A stretch of 64,000 bases of DNA, from NCBI RefSeq assembly GCF_959029255.1, contig NZ_CAUFUE010000008.1, forward strand, positions 1 to 64,000, in the 5' to 3' direction. Source of the DNA: an uncultured Bacteroides sp. (GTDB taxonomy: Bacteria > Bacteroidota > Bacteroidia > Bacteroidales > Bacteroidaceae). The position numbers were made by a program, and so were the translations under genes. Positions 61,517 to 64,000 of this stretch are shown piece after piece (the first letter of the stretch is position 1; each line of letters begins with the position of its first letter). Under the pieces are notes generated by a model. It did not search any database. It was not told the DNA's origin and saw only the letters and a program-made list of their open reading frames with translations.

Positions 61517-62497
61517 TTACTTGATGTCTCTCAACTCCCAGCCCAATGCACTGGCACCCAGCACAGCAGCATCAGAGTCTTTCAACTCGGACATCATCAA
61601 TTTAGCTTTACCTTTATAGATAGTCAATATATTATCGTCAATAGCCTTTTGGATAGGTTTGAAGATATAATCGCCGGATTTAGCCAAGCCGCCGAACAAG
61701 ATAATCGCTTCCGGACTTGAGAAAGCGATAAAGTCAGCAATGGCTTCACCCAAGATGGTTCCTGTAAATTCAAAAATATCCTGGGCTAGCTTGTCACCTT
61801 GAACAGCTGCATCATATACATCTTTAGAAGTAATATTTTCTGCCGGAATAGAGCGCAGCAAGCTGGGTTCTGTGCGAGCCGTAAGGAATTCACGCGCCGT
61901 ACGTGCCACACCGGTAGCCGAGCAATAGGTTTCCAGACAGCCATGACGTCCGCAACCACAAACGCGGCCATTCTCACGGCGTATGATAGTATGTCCTAAT
62001 TCGCCTGCAAAACCATCGTGACCATATACCATCTGACCGTTGATAACAATACCGCTACCTACACCGGTACCCAGAGTAATCATGATAAAGTCTTTCATAC
62101 CACGTGCGGCACCGTATGTCATCTCACCGATTGCGGCGGCATTGGCGTCATTAGTCAACGCGGTAGGGATGCCGAGGCGTTCTTCAAACATGGCAGCCAA
62201 AGGAATAACTCCCTTCCAAGGAAGATTCGGAGCAAATTCGATGGTACCGCTATAATAGTTACCGTTAGGAGCACCGATACCGATACCCTTTATTTTGTCT
62301 ACACCGCCGTTAGCGATAATCAGCGGAAGAAGATTTTTACATACTGCATCTACGTAATCATCGGCCTGCACGTAAGCACCGGTCTTGATGGAACCACTGG
62401 CAATTATAGTTCCGCGTGTGTCCACGATACCAAAGACGGTATTCGTACCGCCTATGTCAATGCCCACTACATAGGGCTTTTCCATGTTTGAATTCAT
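61517..62497 (-). CDS. ROK-family sugar kinase (glucokinase-like)
   Basis: A 326-residue cytosolic kinase. The ATP-binding motif is VGIDIGGTNTVFGIVD near the start. GHDGFAGELGHT supplies the sugar-binding and catalytic residues (the Asp/Glu region of ROK proteins), and CGCGRHGCLETYCS is the zinc-binding ROK signature. No DNA-binding domain is present, so it is a kinase, not a repressor. It would phosphorylate glucose (or mannose), for example glucose freed by the phosphorolytic pathway. The start at ATG 62497 is preferred to 62533; 62485 is also possible. It is divergent from the ABC transporter genes. Confidence 0.92.
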   Translation of the reverse strand: MNSNMEKPYVVGIDIGGTNTVFGIVDTRGTIIASGSIKTGAYVQADDYVDAVCKNLLPLIIANGGVDKIKGIGIGAPNGNYYSGTIEFAPNLPWKGVIPLAAMFEERLGIPTALTNDANAAAIGEMTYGAARGMKDFIMITLGTGVGSGIVINGQMVYGHDGFAGELGHTIIRRENGRVCGCGRHGCLETYCSATGVARTAREFLTARTEPSLLRSIPAENITSKDVYDAAVQGDKLAQDIFEFTGTILGEAIADFIAFSSPEAIILFGGLAKSGDYIFKPIQKAIDDNILTIYKGKAKLMMSELKDSDAAVLGASALGWELRDIK

Positions 62498-62673
62498 GAT
62501 ATTACTTTTGTTTAAAGGATTAGTTGATAACATTAATGGTTACAAATTACACAAAGAAAAACGACATTGCAAAATCTTTTTTTAAAAAACTTCACCCTAT
62601 TTGCAACTTTTCGTAACTTGCGTGCGTCTAATTATGAAAAACAATCAGAGCTAAGCATAAAACAGGAAAAGTC

Positions 62674-63390
62674 GTGATACAGCTAAAAGACATTAACAAA
62701 ACCTACAACAACGGTGCGCCGCTACACGTTCTCAAGGGCATTAACCTCGATATCGAAAAAGGAGAATTCGTATCTATCATGGGAGCATCCGGTTCAGGCA
62801 AATCCACTCTACTTAATATATTGGGTATTCTGGACAATTATGACACGGGAGAATACTATCTGAATGGTACGCTCATCAAAAACCTCAGCGAAACGAAAGC
62901 CGCCGAATATCGTAACCGGATGATTGGTTTCATCTTCCAGTCTTTCAACTTGATTTCCTTTAAGAATGCGGTGGAGAATGTAGCCCTGCCCCTATTCTAT
63001 CAGGGAGTGAGCCGCCGGAAGCGTAATGCCATGGCATTGGAGTATCTCGACCGACTGGGATTGAAGGATTGGGCCAATCACATGCCCAACGAAATGTCAG
63101 GAGGACAAAAACAGCGTGTAGCCATAGCACGGGCGCTTATCACCCAACCGCAAATCATCCTTGCCGACGAACCGACCGGCGCCCTCGACAGTAAGACGTC
63201 TGTGGAAGTGATGCAAATCCTGAAAGACCTGCATAAAACGGGAATGACCATCGTTGTCGTCACTCACGAAAGCGGTGTTGCCAATCAGACGGACAAGATT
63301 ATCCATATTAAAGACGGCATCATAGGCAGCATTGAAGAAAACCTGAACCATGACGCGTCACCGTTCGGAAAAGACGGATACATGAAATGA
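62674..63390 (+). CDS. ABC transporter ATP-binding protein (MacB/LolD type)
   Basis: A 238-residue ATPase. It has Walker A GASGSGKST (about 38-46), the Q loop in FIFQSFNLI, signature MSGGQKQRVAIARAL, Walker B IILADEPTGALD and the H-loop His in VVVVTHESG. The LSETKAAEYRNRMIGFIFQS segment is typical of the MacB/LolD/FtsE subfamily, which drives mechanotransmission for export or lipoprotein release. The start is a GTG codon; no ATG occurs upstream at a sensible place. The permease follows 128 bp later. Confidence 0.93.
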   Translation: MIQLKDINKTYNNGAPLHVLKGINLDIEKGEFVSIMGASGSGKSTLLNILGILDNYDTGEYYLNGTLIKNLSETKAAEYRNRMIGFIFQSFNLISFKNAVENVALPLFYQGVSRRKRNAMALEYLDRLGLKDWANHMPNEMSGGQKQRVAIARALITQPQIILADEPTGALDSKTSVEVMQILKDLHKTGMTIVVVTHESGVANQTDKIIHIKDGIIGSIEENLNHDASPFGKDGYMK

Positions 63391-63418
63391 GAATTCACTG
63401 ACGATTTGACAAGGTACG

Positions 63419-63518
63419 ATTTACGATTGAAAAATAATTGTAAGGCCGAATGAAACAAATCGTGATGTCTGTTTTCTAAGTAAAAGCATTCTCAATCGTA
63501 AATAGTAAAATCGTAAAT
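63419..63518. repeat. Inverted ATTTACGATTGA repeats between ABC genes
   Basis: ATTTACGATTGA (63419-63430) is repeated in inverted form as TCAATCGTAAAT (63492-63503), with further AATCGTAAAT at 63509-63518 directly before the permease start. Pairing would form a large loop between the two ABC genes. Confidence 0.6.
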
Positions 63519-64000
63519 ATGTTAGACCTTTGGATAGAAATATACGGCACAATCAAACGTAACAAACTGCGTACCGCTCTCACAGGTTTTGCTGTGGCAT
63601 GGGGCATCTTTATGCTCATCGTTCTGCTCGGGGCGGGCAATGGCATTATACATGCCTTTGAACAGAACTCCTCGGAACGCGCATTGAACTCCATCCGCAT
63701 TTTTCCGGGCTGGACCACCAAATCATACGACGGTTTGAAAGAAGGACGCCGTATCCAGTTAGACAACCGTGACCTTGGAGACACAGAGAAGCAATTCACA
63801 GAAAATGTCATCAGCGCAGGTGCCACCGTGCGCCAAAGCAACGTGAACGTCAGTTTCGGACAGGAGTACATCAACATCTCCCTGTTGGGAGTATATCCCA
63901 ATTATACCGAAGTGGAGACAGTAAAAACAGCCGACGGCCGTTTCATCAACTACAATGACTTAAAAGACCGGCGTAAAGTCATCATCCTTCACAAAAAATC
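63519..64000 (+). CDS. MacB-type ABC transporter permease (partial, runs off the right edge)
   Basis: The first 160 residues are present. The start is MLDLWIEIYGTIKRNKLRT, a cytosolic amphipathic region, then one membrane helix (about 20-42, LTGFAVAWGIFMLIVLLGAG) and the beginning of the periplasmic MacB_PCD domain. No stop occurs before the window ends, so the FtsX-type helices lie outside. It belongs with the preceding ATPase as a tripartite-type export or mechanotransmission system. Confidence 0.9.
   Translation, partial: MLDLWIEIYGTIKRNKLRTALTGFAVAWGIFMLIVLLGAGNGIIHAFEQNSSERALNSIRIFPGWTTKSYDGLKEGRRIQLDNRDLGDTEKQFTENVISAGATVRQSNVNVSFGQEYINISLLGVYPNYTEVETVKTADGRFINYNDLKDRRKVIILHKK

Overview
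The window is chromosomal DNA from a gut Bacteroides or close relative. The evidence is paired SusC/SusD outer-membrane genes, many outer-membrane lipoproteins, promoters of the Bacteroidetes type (-33 TTTG, -7 TAnnTTTG), a bacterial GT6-type glycosyltransferase carrying an NxN motif, and a GG-leader peptide of the Bacteroidales type. The species cannot be fixed from the sequence alone.

Layout. 0.3-12.1 kb is mostly housekeeping: a small membrane protein and an FtsB/DivIC-like protein (-), dnaX (+), two overlapping TPR sensor kinases of which the second has lost its kinase motifs, a 2x[4Fe-4S] ferredoxin, an aspartate aminotransferase, ribBA, an LptF/LptG-type permease and a START-like protein. 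A tRNA-Met(CAT) and a DUF418 membrane protein follow. 13.8-21.6 kb is an AT-rich, single-strand (-) accessory operon. It holds a three-part protein (GT6-like, degenerate GT11-like, partial LanC-like), two tandemly duplicated 6-bladed beta-propeller proteins, a TlpA-like thioredoxin, a tiny secreted ORF, a Cys-rich GG-leader peptide precursor, and a lipoprotein aspartyl protease with a PDZ domain. This is the most unusual system in the window. A gene-poor kilobase follows, with a TolC pseudogene and a strong palindromic repeat.

22.7-49.4 kb is a large polysaccharide utilisation locus (PUL) that fits beta-mannan/glucomannan. Outside the cell, SusC/SusD, two surface glycan-binding proteins, two GH26, a GH5_7-like and a GH5 endoglucanase-like enzyme, and a CE7-type esterase would bind, deacetylate and cut the polymer. 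An MFS symporter, a cellobiose/mannobiose 2-epimerase and a GH130 mannosylglucose phosphorylase are in the same order as the described B. fragilis mannobiose pathway. They would turn mannobiose into Man-Glc and then Man-1-P plus glucose. A GH94 phosphorylase would do the same job for cellobiose units, and a GH2 exo-enzyme completes the set. The regulator is an AraC-family protein. I find a shared 16-bp operator (consensus TGATACTATTTTATCA) exactly 21 bp upstream of the -7 box at four PUL promoters, with related copies at the araC promoter.

49.6-64 kb holds a DUF4136 lipoprotein and a small beta-barrel protein, a 582-bp MITE-like element bounded by 42-bp inverted repeats, a NagZ-serine hydrolase fusion, a 5'-nucleotidase split into two exported proteins, rplS, a very large GH2 beta-galactosidase, a ROK sugar kinase, and the start of a MacB-type ABC transporter that runs off the right edge.
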